A program made the translations under genes and the position numbers. Below, piece after piece: positions 32,444 through 46,259 of a stretch of 64,000 nucleotides of DNA; the stretch's first letter is position 1, and every line of letters begins with the position of its first letter. The DNA is taken from the NCBI GenBank assembly GCA_032209605.1, contig JASFXZ010000026.1, positions 3,720,001-3,784,000 on the forward strand, written 5' to 3'. The notes below the pieces were generated by a model that saw only the letters and a program-made list of their open reading frames with translations, had not been told where the DNA came from and ran no database searches. This DNA is from Mactromeris polynyma (taxonomy: Eukaryota > Mollusca > Bivalvia > Venerida > Mactridae).

Positions 32444-34449
32444 TGTGTTTAACGACATAATTGCTGTTGTAGGCTACAAAAGCTAAATTAAGGCATGTGA
32501 TTTATGTCATTAACTAATCTTTTCAACTGTATACTTATTGAATTTTATCGTTTCAACACTGTGGTTGACCCATAGCGTGGTTGACCTACATTTTATTTTG
32601 TTATTGTTATGATGCAGTCAGCATTCGTCTCTGTGCCCTGTTTAATATTTTGCAGTATTTTCCCTCATAAATAAGTCATGTATTGTTCAAACATGCGTGT
32701 AAAACATATAATTAACATGTAAACGTTTAAACTCGCAGGTTATATTAAATACATCGATCACATGTTCTAAGGCGTGGGTGACCTAGTTTTTTGTTATGTT
32801 TGTTTTGTGCATTTTACGCGTTGTTGACCTACTTTCAATTGTTTGTTTTATGAGAACAGTTTCACTGAATCAAACAATCATCCTCCATCTAAGCATTATA
32901 ATCGATTGATCAGAACAACACATGTCAGCGATTGAAATGACCTCATGTTGTTTACCTTACAGCGATTTTCCGAAAATGTACTTTTAGTTTCAACTTGCAT
33001 TTTCATTAATGCATGGCATCAAATTCATGCAGACTGAATGTGTCATAGATTAAGTACATAAGCTACGACTCGAGTTAGCATATTCCTGTATGATATCCAA
33101 TATTTGAATGGCCCTCGGATATAAAATTGCAATGACCTTCAATTTTAAAAGTCCACGGAAAACACTGCCAAGGATAGATGGAGAATCTAAATTAAGATAA
33201 TTGTGTCATGATAACTTCAAATTGATGTCTTCAGATACACGATCAGCAAATTGAATGGCTGTTTTAAAACATTATTTGAGACGAACGGCAAAATTCATTA
33301 TTATCTATTGGAAAGTCTAATGCAATATTTTATTAATTTACCTTTTATTGCAGGAAAAAGCTGTATGTGAGGTACTGAGAATGGCAAAATAAAGACAATA
33401 TATTTTGAAGATGCAACAGACAAATGTAAAGTGGCCTAATGGCACAAATGTGTGAATGAAACCTTTCAGCCTGGAGACTTGTCATAACAGACAGTGTTAC
33501 AAACACCTACTGAAATGAAGTCCCCCTTTCAACAACATCCAAGACCTTAATCACGGTATGTCAAATGGTTCTCCTACTGTATAATACTCACTTTAGACAG
33601 ATAAAAAATAGTGGCTTTTCAAGCCTTGGATAACTCGCATTGATGTGAGTGTAACATATCCTTGTATATAAGTTCATAATTTGAAGTTTAATACTTAAAT
33701 GTTCTTGGAAAAAGTTAATTTGAAAGACATGTTGAATGAAAAAAATAGCAGTACAAATGCTGTTTTGGTCCTTGAATTTTGTGAAAATAACCTTGAAAAG
33801 TCGTCGAATTTTTTTCTGGGAAGAGTGATTTTTGTTGTGTCTTGAACAGCAGACAAATTCTGAGATTAATTATTGCAATTATAGGAAATGATACATTGAA
33901 ATTCTGAGATACAAATTTAAATAGCAAGTTCAAATTATTGCAATCCTGTCGCATGTTAACTTAAGCTAAAATAAAATATTGCAACAAAATTCTGAATATA
34001 CTGTAGTACAGTGTTTATATCATCAAAAAATGCACAACGTTTTTTTTTGCCCATTCAGATAGTTTTAGTTTAATAATTTTAGCAGCTGTCAATTGATTCT
34101 TTTGAAATATATTGTTATTGGCTAATGCTTTTTAATACCATTAAATTTTACATAGAGACATTAATATGTCATGTTTATAATAAACATGTAACTAAATTCA
34201 TTGTTAAAGCAGAAAAGTGAAGAAATACACAATTAAAGAACGACAAACTGCCAAAGGGTCGATATGCAGCAGCAAGATCAAAGTAATTAATTTTTTTATC
34301 ATAAACATGATTCGGTCACTCATCCTCACACTTCATCAGAATGAGCTTTAACACTAAGGTTCAACACCTAAATATAGCAAAATGTTTTCAGATATTTCTT
34401 AAATATGTTTCATTTATACCCTAACAATATACCTATACTATTTTAACAG
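32444..34449. other. No gene recognised
   Basis: AT-rich DNA without a convincing ORF. Candidate splice-like signals at 33353 (ttttattgcag) and 33555 (ACG|GTATGT) could belong to 5' non-coding exons of the gene ending at 34638, but none encodes an open frame. Confidence 0.4.
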
Positions 34450-34638
34450 AAAACAGAATATCCAGTAGAAGAATTTATTGATGAGGTGGAAAGAGTATGT
34501 CAGAAAGAAGATGAGTTCTCGTTCTTAACAATAGATGACAAAGTTGTTGCGGTACCTGTAGGAATGGTGAAGCAGATGTTCCCAGATATGCAAGATGAAC
34601 ATTTAGAGCTTCATATTGTTGCCTTGTGTAAACCTTAA
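34450..34638 (+). CDS. Terminal exon of an unidentified protein
   Basis: Acceptor ctattttaacag, then 62 codons and TAA. The text KTEYPVEEFIDEVERVCQK, EDEFSFLTIDDKVVAVPVGM and FPDMQDEHLELHIVALCKP looks like a folded, acidic, non-transposon protein end. I do not recognise the family. Upstream exons were not found. Several AATAAA-like signals occur downstream (e.g. 37024, 37901). Confidence 0.5.
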   Translation, partial: KTEYPVEEFIDEVERVCQKEDEFSFLTIDDKVVAVPVGMVKQMFPDMQDEHLELHIVALCKP

Positions 34639-37600
34639 ATAAGTGTCACCTGCACTAAAAAGGCCAGTGAACCCTTATCTATTTGCAACAACTGACACTG
34701 CAATCAAAGTTGTACGAAAAACTAGATACTTCCATTTCTGATATCATACGGTATTTATTCATATTCCGGTATTGAAGGTGCTAATTTTTTTATTTGAAAA
34801 CATTATTTCCTGTGTCATATCCAAAGTACACACCAATTTTGATAAAAAGCATGAACAATTATACAATTGCTTACAAATATGTATTCAGGCTTTTGGAATA
34901 TTTTTGTTGCCAAAATTGAAAAACTGTTTCCAAATTATTATTTTTTTCACATTTGATGTTATTGGCGAATGGCAGAAGGAACCCTGGAAACAAAAAATGT
35001 GGATTTTAGTGTTGCTTTACGACTGATTCAGAGGGGAAATAACTCCCCTCAACAACCACTAACACACCACTTTATTATTTTCTTCATGGGTGGCTTTTAA
35101 AAACAAATTGAAAGTTATCATTAGCAGTAAATTTATTTCTGTAGGTAATGGGAGGTAATAACTAATATATATTGCATCCTGTGGAGTACAGTATTTTCTG
35201 GAACAGCCCTTTAATCTTAAATGTATAAAATCGGCTTGTAAGTGCAATGAAATGTACTTGAGGCCTCTTACTCGAATATGATGTGCTCTGTTTTGATAGT
35301 TGACTTTGCTTGTCTTTGATACTTGTAACATTTCTTACACTATATATAGTTTGTAAGATATCTAGTCTTAGGATTAATGTGTTAATGTGCTTTTGCAATA
35401 TTTATGTTTTGTCTCAGCAGTCTTTCAGTGTTTTATAGCTGTTTGATTCACTTTGATATTTTACTCATTCGAAATTACCCCCCCCCCCCCCCCAGACAGA
35501 CGAATTATGATGAAAACTTTCGACACATCACTATCCCAGTTGAAATATTATTATGTATATTTCAATATCTCAGTTATGTTCTTCACATTAATATGAACCT
35601 CATTAAGGCTTCATTTCTCTGTTTAACACTGCATATGCAATAATACATATATGTGTATATGTTAGAAATGGAGCAATGTTTTTGTTGAATTAAGTATTAT
35701 AGTGCACATGTAAATATATGTTTTTTTCTGTATCAATGTACATGTCTTTGATTTAGAAACACTTTTCAGACAAATCAGCTCGAATATTTAATTGTATGCT
35801 TACAAAAGTGTAAGCTGAATTCCATGTTTTTGCTCATCTGAACCAAGTTACCTATTGCCATCACTTACCATCTGTTGCCCACTGCGACAGCATTGTTGTA
35901 AGCGTTTACATTTCCACAACCACTTGGTCAATTTAAATCAAATTTGTTAGATTTGTTCATTGGATGATTGTCCTCAAATATTGTGTCACATAGCCCCACT
36001 CAAATTCCAAAATAGCGATTAGGGCTTCTGATTGCCAGACATTCTTTCTATAAAAATATATTTACTCTTTGGATGAATCGCTATAAACATGGTACATGAT
36101 TGTACTGTACCAAAATTACATCCAACGTCTGATTCACTGGCACATTTTTGATATTATGTCTAAAGCTGCTAGGCCAGTTTAAACCAAACCTGGTAATATG
36201 TCTTTGGATAGCCCTATGCTGTGTCCCCAGTCTACTTTCAACTTTTAATAGAACTGGTCTAACATACATTCAACATACTTTCAACATTTGTTACAGACTA
36301 AGATCGACAGAGTTTCTTTTAAAACAAAGCTTGAATGATTTGACCTGGTTTCATGTATATACTATAAAAGATGATGTTTTTGCAATTAAGCTGCATATGA
36401 AGTAAACAGTTTAGTAATAATATTTAACTACAATGTATAATTATATAAATGTTGTTGTTGCTTGTACGTATGTGTTCATCGTGTTGTATTTATTGTGTCT
36501 CCCCATGTTGTATGTTTGTCTGTCCAGTTTGCCTTGTTCTCCCTTTATCTCCAAAACCCAGGGGTAGATTTTCATTAACTTGCTGGGTCACTTATCATAA
36601 TGAAGTCTAGTAGTTCATATTGTAATTTGGGGTCATAATGTCAAGGGCAACAGATGTCCGAAACTTGAAAACCGTGTCTGCTGTTCATCTCTAAAAAAAC
36701 TGTTAGATTTTCATCAAAGTTGTGCTTTGAAAATTAATTGAAAAATACCCCACCACAACAAGATAACTCATAACCTATGGCAAGCTAGCGTTATCATAAC
36801 TTTATGCCTGGGCATACTGATTTTAGTCTAATTTAGTGCTGATATAATTTAATATGTCATCTCATAATTCACAAACGTTACATAAAGGGTCTGATATCTT
36901 TGTATTTCATTTATTTACAATCGTGACAAACATTTCACTTGTTTTACAGTCTTAAGGTTTTACCATTATTACTGACCATTTTTCCGATTGAAGATCTCTG
37001 GTAAAAAATGTCTAGTATTTTTTCAATAAATTCTTTTTCACATTTCTGTCTTGTGTTTTTGTTTTATTCCATATTCCATGCAAAGCCTCTTACCTATTTA
37101 CACATACTTTGATATTATAAACTGTTGAGTTACAAAACGGAAACTTGTATGCAACGAGTTGCCAGCTTGACTACAGAGACAAGTGGTACCGTCCCACAGC
37201 ACTTTTGTGCTTTGACTGAATTGAGTAATCGTCTTGCTTTTTGGTCAGTATTGCATTATTTCTTTCTACTGTTAATATGTATGTGATGTATGTAAATACG
37301 TTTATATTTCTCTTAACTATGTTCTTTTTGTTTTTTATACTAGTCATTCAAATACTAAATCTGCTAAACCAGTCTGCATACACCTCCTATCACTTTTGTA
37401 GATTCAGTTATCATTTATAGTTTTTATATATACCATTAAACCATTATCCAGTCATCCACAAAGTTTATACTCATACATTCACACTGCTTGATAACTTATC
37501 CAGTGTGTGATGCTAGCATGCGGTTACATACTGAGGTGATCTCACCTTTTGACATGATATGCAATATCATTTAGTGATTTTGTTTTTTTTTGTTTTTTTT

Positions 37601-38070
37601 TAGTAAGTACTTCTTATGTAATTATGTGTCTTATATCGTGTCGGTATTTCATTATTTATTTCTACCGTGATAATGATTGTGATTTATGTAAATATGTTTA
37701 AATCAATGTTTGCATTTTCAGATGCATAATGTTGTCTTAATTTACATGCATTATGATCATTATCATGAACGTTTTGCACACTATCAATTTCTATTTATAT
37801 TTAACTGTCCATACACAAACTAGTGTGTTCCTTATTTAATTCCTCATAAACTACTACTAAAACTACAAATGTACTTCATATACATTAATATATAGTTACA
37901 CAATAAAGCATAATAAACACATACTGTTAGTTCACTTTAGCGTGTGTTTTATTTCATTTTGTTCACGCCGTGCACACATCTTTGCTGCATCAGGCAGCAA
38001 TTTTTTACTTGTATGTATTCATTAATTAGAACTATATTTAATATGCTCATAAACTCGAATTATCATTAAA
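34639..38070. other. Long AT-rich non-coding stretch
   Basis: Possible 3' UTR or intergenic DNA. It includes an 18-C run (about 35477-35494), a dispersed-repeat-like segment (35860-36260) and a diverged internal duplication (37246-37320 resembles 37642-37710). No gene seen. Confidence 0.45.
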
Positions 38071-38135
38071 TAGGTTTGTCACAGTTTAACCATATGTGTG
38101 GCAGTTCTGTCAACATGTACGAAAATTACTCGAAT

Positions 38136-38515
38136 CCTGCCTTGCGTTCAGTAACAGCGAACGATAGCCCGCTCACTGTTCAGGACCTATCAAGTGTATT
38201 GACCGCCTCGTTTTTATTCTGGTTCCCTGCCTCAAAGACAGTAAAGACAGGGAACCAGCCCTGCGTTCATTTTGCAGTTTAGTTCCCCGTGTGCAGTCAT
38301 TATGATACAGTGGGCCAGGGATACAAAATAAAACGTGAGCGGCTGTTAGCCATAACTGAACGCAGTATTCGCCTCAAATATTCGCGTGCTACCTCCGAGT
38401 TGCGATAGCGAGTGATATGGAACGTTGTTTGCTAGCACACCGGTCAAAAGAAAAACTCGCGCTCTGTTTCGCAACGTTTTGGACTGATATCCTTTACTGA
38501 ACGCAAGGCTGGTCT
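38136..38515. repeat. Inverted-repeat segment
   Basis: CCTTGCGTTCAGTAA near 38141 is exactly inverted near 38497 (TTACTGAACGCAAGG). A variant (CCCTGCGTTCA) lies at 38259. Possibly a small DNA element. The ends are unresolved. Confidence 0.4.
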
Positions 38516-38539
38516 TACGTTGTTGTGTTAACACATGGT

Positions 38540-38800
38540 ATGCACCCAATGCAGGCGTGAACGGTAACATGGGCTGGTTACCCCCATTGGCTAGACAATG
38601 GAAATCAGTGTTATCACATTGGTTTATGTTGAACACAATGGAAAGAGATAGACTGAATTCTAAGGTTTTCCATTGGTCATTTTTACGCAGACATATCACT
38701 AAGAACTGGTTCTACAGTTTAAGTATGAAAGTGAATTCGGTTAATGACAACAATTACAGCAATAATGATCGGAAACAATGTATAAATGACTGTGTTGGAC
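38540..38800 (+). pseudogene. LINE RT C-terminal fragment (different family)
   Basis: GNMGWLPPLARQWKSVLSHW, followed by FMLNTMERDRLNSKVFHW and TKNWFYSL, resembles the post-RT region 'GxMGWLPxxxRxxxxxxRYW...LNxxVFxW...KNW' of non-LTR elements. Confidence 0.55.
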
Positions 38801-39657
38801 AAATACTTAAACATTATTGCACGGCGTATCAACGCCGGGTATATATTGGTTGCGTTAGAACTCTGCACAGGTGCAATAGGCTCGCGCATGCGCCGTATTA
38901 ATCGTTAGTCTGGATTACCTGCCTCTACCACTCTGCTACTATCTGAATTATATTACGCAAGGAACCAGACTATATTAACCGTTAGCTCTCGCGTATTACC
39001 GTACCACTTCGTTACTCTACGTAGTTGGCCGAGGTTTTCGAATGGCGTTTCAATCTCTTACGTAGTAATCTCCCCTTATATCGGTGTGTCAAAACAACGA
39101 TCGATCCTCGATAGTTTGCAGAATAAATACTACTTCAGGTATGTGTTAAATATAATAATTCAATCATATTATAAAATGTATACGCATGAACATAATCAAG
39201 AAAATGTATATTGTATTTGAAGGGATAAGATAATATGAAATAGTTGTACTTTCAGTTTCAATGATACTCCATGTGGGTGGGGTGCATAGTTTAGATTTAA
39301 AAATGATCTTTGCAGATTTTTCTTATTCGCTGATATTGTTCATGATTTTTATTTGTTTTTTATAAGCACACAAATTATTATGCGAACTGAATCAATTGCT
39401 ATTGTAGCTTTTGCAAAGTCTGCCAGGAGCCTTTAGTTCTAGTCCAAGTTGAGCCACATTTTTGTAAAATCTGTCTACCCACTAACCATTCTAGTAACTT
39501 CTACCGTTTAGTTTTTTATTGAAACATTTTGTGGATATAAAGTTTGTGACTATAGGCCTGTTTCAGCCAAATTAAATTGTGCATTAACTAATTTAGTTAA
39601 ACATATAGTTGCTATGTAGAACAAATGTAGTTTGACCATTGTTTGATTCAATTTCAG

Positions 39658-39705
39658 AAATAACTCCAGTTGACAACAATGGTGCCCTTCTGGTCGCGGT
39701 CCCCT
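39658..39705 (+). other. Probable 5' non-coding exon
   Basis: A strong acceptor (gattcaatttcag) and donor CCCCT|GTAAGT bound a 48-bp exon. Its ATG (39679) would give MVPFWSRSP, but reading into the next exon meets a stop after NEPSVCCGRVCP. It is therefore treated as 5' UTR with an upstream ORF. Confidence 0.4.
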
Positions 39706-40743
39706 GTAAGTATTTTAGAAGGAATTTGTCTGGGTGAACACTGCATTAATCCATTTTAGTCTGGTGGCCTCATAACTTAGCCTGTAAAGATGTTACAAAC
39801 AAAGAATTAATGAAATTTATAAAAGTTTACCTACGCAGTCAATTGGAATACATTTGCTGTGAATTTTGAGTACAAGTCAACTGTTAAGTGGTCTACTTAA
39901 TGTTGTTGTTAGTGTCAAAAGAAGCACAGGTGACCTAAGGTCCGAGTTAAGATTGGCCAATTTCAACCAATTTTGCAATGAAAAGATCCCAGTTTCCATT
40001 TAAGCTTGACCACATTTAAATTTTGTCAGATAATTTCTTATATTTCATGCAAGTGAATACATTTGTGTAACATAAATTATGTTATTTTTCATTCTGAAAA
40101 CAGAACAGAACAGTCTGCTTTGGAGTTTAACTTTTTTCATAAACCATGTTCACACAGGTCTTGAGAAGTCCTTTAATTTGATGCCTACTCCTTGGAAACT
40201 ATTTGAATTTGTAACAACCAAAAACTCGTTGATAAGTAAATAATTTTTGACTTTTTTGGGGGTAAATTCCTCTTGTCTTCTCCTGCTGTGAATAGAAAAC
40301 GGACAAAAAAACCCATTCCAACAATGATGAAATAAGATGTACTAGTGATCTATACAATATTTCTGTAACAAATCATGAATACATGTTTAAATTATAGGTA
40401 AAAAATCATTCTTATAATGTTGTCAAATAAGTGATTTGTATGCTTTTTATAATCTGTAAAAAATCTAAATGCTGAGATTTTAGTTATTTGGGAAGTTTTG
40501 GAGCAATTTAAATAATGTAAAATGCATGGCATATAATGTTAGTAGTCCAAATCTGTCGATATTGTGATAACGCATAATTTTAAGTAAGTAAAATATTTAC
40601 ATACGACAGTATAAAATGTTAACCAAAGTATTCAGAATTTCAATTGTGATTATCAATTCCCAGTATAGAGGCAAGCCTTTTCTTATTTAGATAACCTGCA
40701 CAAGGCCCATTCCTACATAATTACATATTTAATTTTGGATAGA

Positions 40744-40830
40744 ATGAGCCATCAGTTTGTTGTGGTCGAGTTTGTCCTTGAGAAGTCAGTAGGAGTTGTG
40801 CACTGCATGTGTTTGGAAGATAGCTATCTG
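40744..40830 (+). CDS. First coding exon of an unidentified gene
   Basis: MSHQFVVVEFVLEKSVGVV then HCMCLEDSYL, with acceptor ttggatag and a strong donor CTG|GTAAGAG. 'xxVVVEFxxxxSVxVV' is a pattern I associate with the N-termini of transposon-derived DUF4806/BEN-type proteins, but the match is short. Confidence 0.45.
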
Positions 40831-41421
40831 GTAAGAGTTTACATGTAATACATGTAAACTACACCCTCAAGCTGTATACACATTTAAAGCAGAAACTAGC
40901 AAACGTGTTTTGTTCTGACCTTTAGCAATAGACAAGTGGGCATAGAGAATGTTGACCCCTGCATGGATTTTAATGAAATCTCACAAGATTGACAGCATCG
41001 ATTCTAGTTTCACATATCATCAGCAAATTCCGCTCGGATGATTTTCACTGAGTTATGACCCTTCGTTGTTCTTCTACATAAAGTTTGTATAGAGAAGTTG
41101 TCTGCTCTTCATCTCAAATACCGCTGATTAGATTGTAACAAACTCGGTAAACAAACTCGGTATCGAGTCTAGTTGTGCTTAAAGTCACCACGTTTTGGTC
41201 AGATGTTTTTTGCCTAAGTTGCAATGTATGCAGTATTTTTACTTTTAATCCTATAAATTGATTTTGGGGGTCATATATTGACAAAAACAACCTTCAAGTT
41301 ATCACATTTACTTCATTCCCACCTGTTTTTAAACTGTTAATAGCACTTACATTTTTATCCAATTCCTACTTCTATGTTTTTAATTCTTGGCTATACTTTT
41401 ACCTCTTTTAACTATTCTTAG

Positions 41422-41508
41422 CGGCTTGACGCGCAATATTGTCCAAGTCCTCGCAAGAGGTTCAACATTAAAGAAAGATTAACAGAGAGAATAGTAATCA
41501 GTAATTAA
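41422..41508 (+). CDS. Possible third exon with stop
   Basis: Acceptor ttaactattcttag. The phase fits 40830. Reads RLDAQYCPSPRKRFNIKERL then TERIVISN and TAA. Very uncertain: only phase and splice site support it. Confidence 0.25.
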   Translation, partial: RLDAQYCPSPRKRFNIKERLTERIVISN

Positions 41509-41711
41509 TTGTATAACCACTATTATCAGTAGAACAAAGCTTCTTTTAAAAAATGCAAATGTATTCCTGTATGACCCCCAATATTTGGAAATGACCCTCA
41601 GATGTGAAAACTAGAACTTCATAATGAACCTCAATTATAACAGTCGAGTGAAAACAATGCCTTCCAAGACTTGTATCCCCATTTTGGGGGTGAATAGTCT
41701 AAGCAATGTGT

Positions 41712-43046
41712 TATACGAGGGGCTTTTCAAAAGTCATGCAACTTGGGTTATATAAAGCGCGCGTTTTTGATAGAATTATTTACGCGTCATACCCTCAAAT
41801 TAATCCCCCTTGTTACGTAAACAAAGTTTTAAACGTTTAATCCAGTTCTTAAAGGCATCTTCATACTCATTTTCAGGTATACCCAGCAAACACTGATAAA
41901 CAGCGGACCCCAGGGCCTGTCGGGACATATACCGTCTACCAGCTAAATGTTTTTTTCAGTTTAGGGAACAAGAAATAGTCACACGGGGCTAGATGGGGGA
42001 ATATGGTGCATGTGGAAGAACTCGAACCCTTTCCTTGTTCAAAAACGAGGTCACAATAACAGACTTATGCGCATGGGCGTTGTCATGCAACAGGGATAGG
42101 TGCTTAAAGCCAGCGTGTGGGCGACGTTTGAAACATTGTTTTTTAAGTTTCTTCAACACTTTTTCTTTATAAAATATACCAGTCACAGATTTTCTATTTG
42201 GTACAACTAATTGCATAATAGGACCACGGATATCAAAGAAAATAACAAACATTGCTTTCTTAGCACTGATCAATCTTTTGGCAATTAGGGGGCGGCGACA
42301 GTTTTTGGTAGCCCATATTTTGTTGTTAATTTTTCTGGTAGGCTCGAAAAAATGTACCCATGTCTCATCTCCAGTAATTATGTCAGAAAACTGCTTTCTT
42401 TGATATTTTGGAAACATTTTAAGCAGTTTTCTGGCAGTTTCAAGTCGGACACGCTTTTGCTTGTCTGACAACAAATGAGGGATCCATCAAGCTGTAATAC
42501 GTCTCATTTTTAAATGACGTTTTACAATGCGGAATACGCTTGCGGCTGAAATATACTAGCTATCTGATGAACAGTTAGTCTGGCGTCAGACTTAACCACA
42601 TCACAAACTTTGTTAACCATAGTGTTAGAAGTAGCACTACAAGGACGTCCCGATTTTGGTGCATCATTAATGGAGACACAACCTATTTTAAACTTCTTAA
42701 TCCACCTCTTGACGGTGGCTTACGACACTTCATTCTGTCCATGAACAACACACAATTCGTCAAAGATCTCCTTCGCTGATACGCCAAGCTGGCATCGAGT
42801 CTTTACATAACCTCGAATTTCAGCTGCCTTTACACTTCTCTTGCCGACCATTTTACTATAGTGTCAATGACTATATGTTGCTTTTATCACTGTATTAGCG
42901 ATAATACTGCGTGTATACCTGTTAATTTGGTATATATGTGTAGGGAATTGATGTATCGCTACATCGGTACGATTTTCACGAAAATCACGTGCAAGACGAG
43001 GCCGCACGATAATCAGTTGCATTACTTTTGAAATGCCCCTCGTATA
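41712..43046 (-). mobile_element. Mariner-family transposon
   Basis: TIRs TACGAGGGGCTTTTCAAAAG and TACGAGGGGCATTTCAAAAG (reverse-complemented right end), each followed by 'tcatgcaac/taatgcaac'. TA duplicated on both sides. Length 1335 bp, normal for a complete mariner. Confidence 0.92.
41779..42851 (-). pseudogene. Mariner transposase, disabled
   Basis: Starts MVGKRSVKAAEIRGYVKTR (ATG 42849-42851). It has the helix-turn-helix region, the WVHFFEP block in TGDETWVHF (first Asp), SLLHDNAHAHKS (second Asp) and, after a one-base loss at the third Asp (PYSP then LAPCDYFLFP in another frame), the D34D region. Several in-frame stops also occur (for example after HGQNEVS). The longest surviving frame is 41989-42474. 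Inactive. Confidence 0.9.
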
Positions 43047-43525
43047 TGGAGAGGGCTCACCCCAATTTAAATACATGCATTATTATTGAGACTAAAGGAA
43101 TAATAGGGGTGATAATATAAAATGATATGTATAAATATAACGATAAATCTAATTTATAAGTATTTCTAATACTTCTAAAATGTATTTAAGTATAATTATT
43201 GAAATTTGACTGAAAAATGCATACAAATAAGTAAACATATATATATCAAACTGATTACGTTGATTAAATTGTCTTATATTACTTTTAAAGCTATATTTGA
43301 TGTTCAGTCATTTAACAAACTTTTATTGCAGCTTCTTTTGATTTTAATTTCAAAAGTAAAAGTTTGCATTGTTTGTTGAGGTATGAAATTATACATTGTT
43401 CTGTCAAACTATTTATTTAATTTGACATTGTATAATTCTATTTTAACAAGCAATACTTCATTGTCACTTCTTATTCACCCCCCTCCCCACACCCTTTAGA
43501 GTGGGGGCATACAAATGTTTATATA

Positions 43526-43663
43526 CACTACTCAGCGCCATAATAAGTTACTTAGCTGTTGTTGTTCAAACAGAAATAAGGAGATTTATTCAAATGTAAC
43601 TTTTACATATGGTGGTTGAAACATAATTATAATTGGGAATTATTTTTACCATGCTGAGTAGTG
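43526..43663. mobile_element. Small MITE (CACTACTCAGC ends)
   Basis: Inverted ends CACTACTCAGC and GCTGAGTAGTG, 138 bp, AT-rich interior. No clear target duplication. Confidence 0.5.
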
Positions 43664-44189
43664 CGTGTGAATCATATACATCATAGGTATATAAAATCAT
43701 CAATATATTTGTTTGTTATTTGATTGACTAGAGATCATAAAATTATTTATCTAATCTGAAAATATTGACTTTTATCACCAATATTGAAAGGATGTACCTT
43801 GGAGTCCCACTGGGCCAGACCCTGTTGATAAGGAGAATAGAAATACTTGATTTACGGAGGCGCAGTGGTTGTTTATTAAATCACATCATTCTCAACAAGT
43901 CAAAATGTGTTGATTAAATCACACTGTTATTCAACATGAAGATCAAGGAATTTTGATCTATAAATTAACAATCTGATTTTAAAATAAACATCATATTAAT
44001 AATGTAATTCACAAAAAAATGATTATACTAAAATGGGGGTGAAAAGTCTAGGGTCTATCAAAATTGGGGGTGGAAGGTCTTAGGGAGGAAATGACTTGGG
44101 TGTGAAATGTCTGGAATTCAGAGTTTATAATGGTGTGAGCATACAATTATTGTGGATATTACGTCTTCTGCAATATGTCTTCTCATTTA

Positions 44190-44430
44190 TAACCCCATTA
44201 CACAGTACTCATCTCTCGTCTGGCATTTAAGGCTCAACACTTGTGGGTGGCTGTCTTACTCCACACCACAACACTCTTCTTCATTCAGGCATTTTAGTCA
44301 CAACCACCGTGGGCTGGCAAACACCATTGAAGTAATTCAAGGGGGAAAACTGGCCCCAATATTGGACTTGAACCAAAGACCTCCTAAATACTAGTACGGC
44401 TTACCAGGTGGCCGCCTAACCCCACACCAA
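44190..44430 (-). other. SINE-like segment with tRNA-like head
   Basis: The minus strand contains GGTTAGGCGGCCACCTGGTA and GGTCTTTGGTTCAAGTCC, which look like A and B boxes. Not a proper tRNA. Confidence 0.4.
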
Positions 44431-46259
44431 TACACTCCTCCCTCTTCCAGTATTTGAGACTCAATCGTCAAACACCCCTGACACATATAAGTAATACTAG
44501 GTGAAAACATGCACCCAATGTAGGGCTTGAAAAGCTTTTTAGACACATCAATTACATAATAAAAATGTAATGACTAAATATTACTTTATCGTTTCAACGA
44601 GTCATAAAATACTTCTTGGAAAATACTCGTGAAGTTTTCCTTGTACATTTTAAATCCATTTACCATTTTGTTACTGAAATAAATACAATCTGTGATTGAC
44701 TCAGTAAAAAACAATTGTATAGTATTACATAAACTAGTAGACAGTTTTCTATCATTGTTGAATATTATGCTTTGAAATGCAGTTCTATTTAAATAAAATT
44801 GTAATCACTGTTGTATAGTGTGTATTGTTTTTTTTCAACTTGGTTATGTAGATATGGCACTATCTGCACTAGTCTGGTACAAAAAAGTGTATTTATATAC
44901 TAATCACAAGCACTAACCTCTTGTTTCATCTAGGTTTGTATGTGCAGGCTTTTGAGGAATATTTATCAGGTTGGGGAAAGTACCATTTGTGGAGACTTAT
45001 GATGTTTCTCAACAAGCTTTGCAATACTACAGTTAAACGCATAAAACAAGCAGCTAACCAAAATATTGATAACATGGGTTGCTTATATAACAGACGGCTA
45101 CACATGTTGGGTTGAAATCCAAACAAAATATCTGTCTCTACATTCTCAGTTGACAACTCATGATATGACTTTATGAGAAAGAGCACATTGTATCTATAAT
45201 ATTGGTGGATGGACTGAGGTGTGTGACGTGTTTGTGCCAACGACATGCTGGATTCATGTCAGATTTCAGTCAGAATTACTAGTACTAATTCGCCTCAACA
45301 ATTAGACGGTAAGACAATGACATACCAATTGCATTCTTCATGTTATATCATACAGATTTAATGAGCAAACTTCTCACACAACATCATGCAAATTCCATCA
45401 GTTATAATGCGGCTAAATGTAAAATGCAAAAAAACAGACTTTTGTGGGCAACAGGCAGTTATACTTGATACTACAACGTAACTAGGTAAAACATTTATTT
45501 GCTTGGAGTTAGAAAATTGGTTTTCAGATATATTTATTTAAGTTCCAAAAATAATGTATTGCATTAGAAGTTTTGATCAGAGTTTATATGTTGAAAAAAA
45601 TAAATCGGAATATTAAATGGCCTGATTTCCACATACTACTCACTAATTTTGTTGGTAATTGGCCTGGTGATCATTCAACATTAAATGTCCCAATTTCGTT
45701 AGCATCTAGGGAAAAATATGTAGTTGTTGTATTTCTATCATATTTGCTTTCGGATTCCTTTATGCATATAGAAACATGTCCCTTTGATAAAAATAACTTT
45801 TTGCTTAGTTTTTGCTTGGTATTTTTACATTTAGATATCAGTGCGACGAAATGGACATTACAACTTAATACAAAACATGGCCCTAAAATATTACAAAATA
45901 CATAGTAATGACTTCCAATGTATTGGTTTTACATACTTATGGATAAATAACATGCTGTTATACCATTATTATTTTTTACTATTTAAATGCTTGATTAATA
46001 ATCTCATTGAGACCAATAATTCGAAACGGTCAAGTCATTTTCTTCCAAATTTTCTTTCTCATATTCCTATTTTAATTAGTTGCAATTTATATAGATCGAA
46101 TATACATTTGCAATAAAGGCTTATTTTGCACAAATGAAATCAATTATAACATCAAAAAATTGACTACCTCATTTTTGCTCAACTTCTTTTATCGCCGTGC
46201 AACCACTATTTGCTGCATTCTGTAGCAACCTTTGTACTCGTAAGAATCATTGGTTGCAA

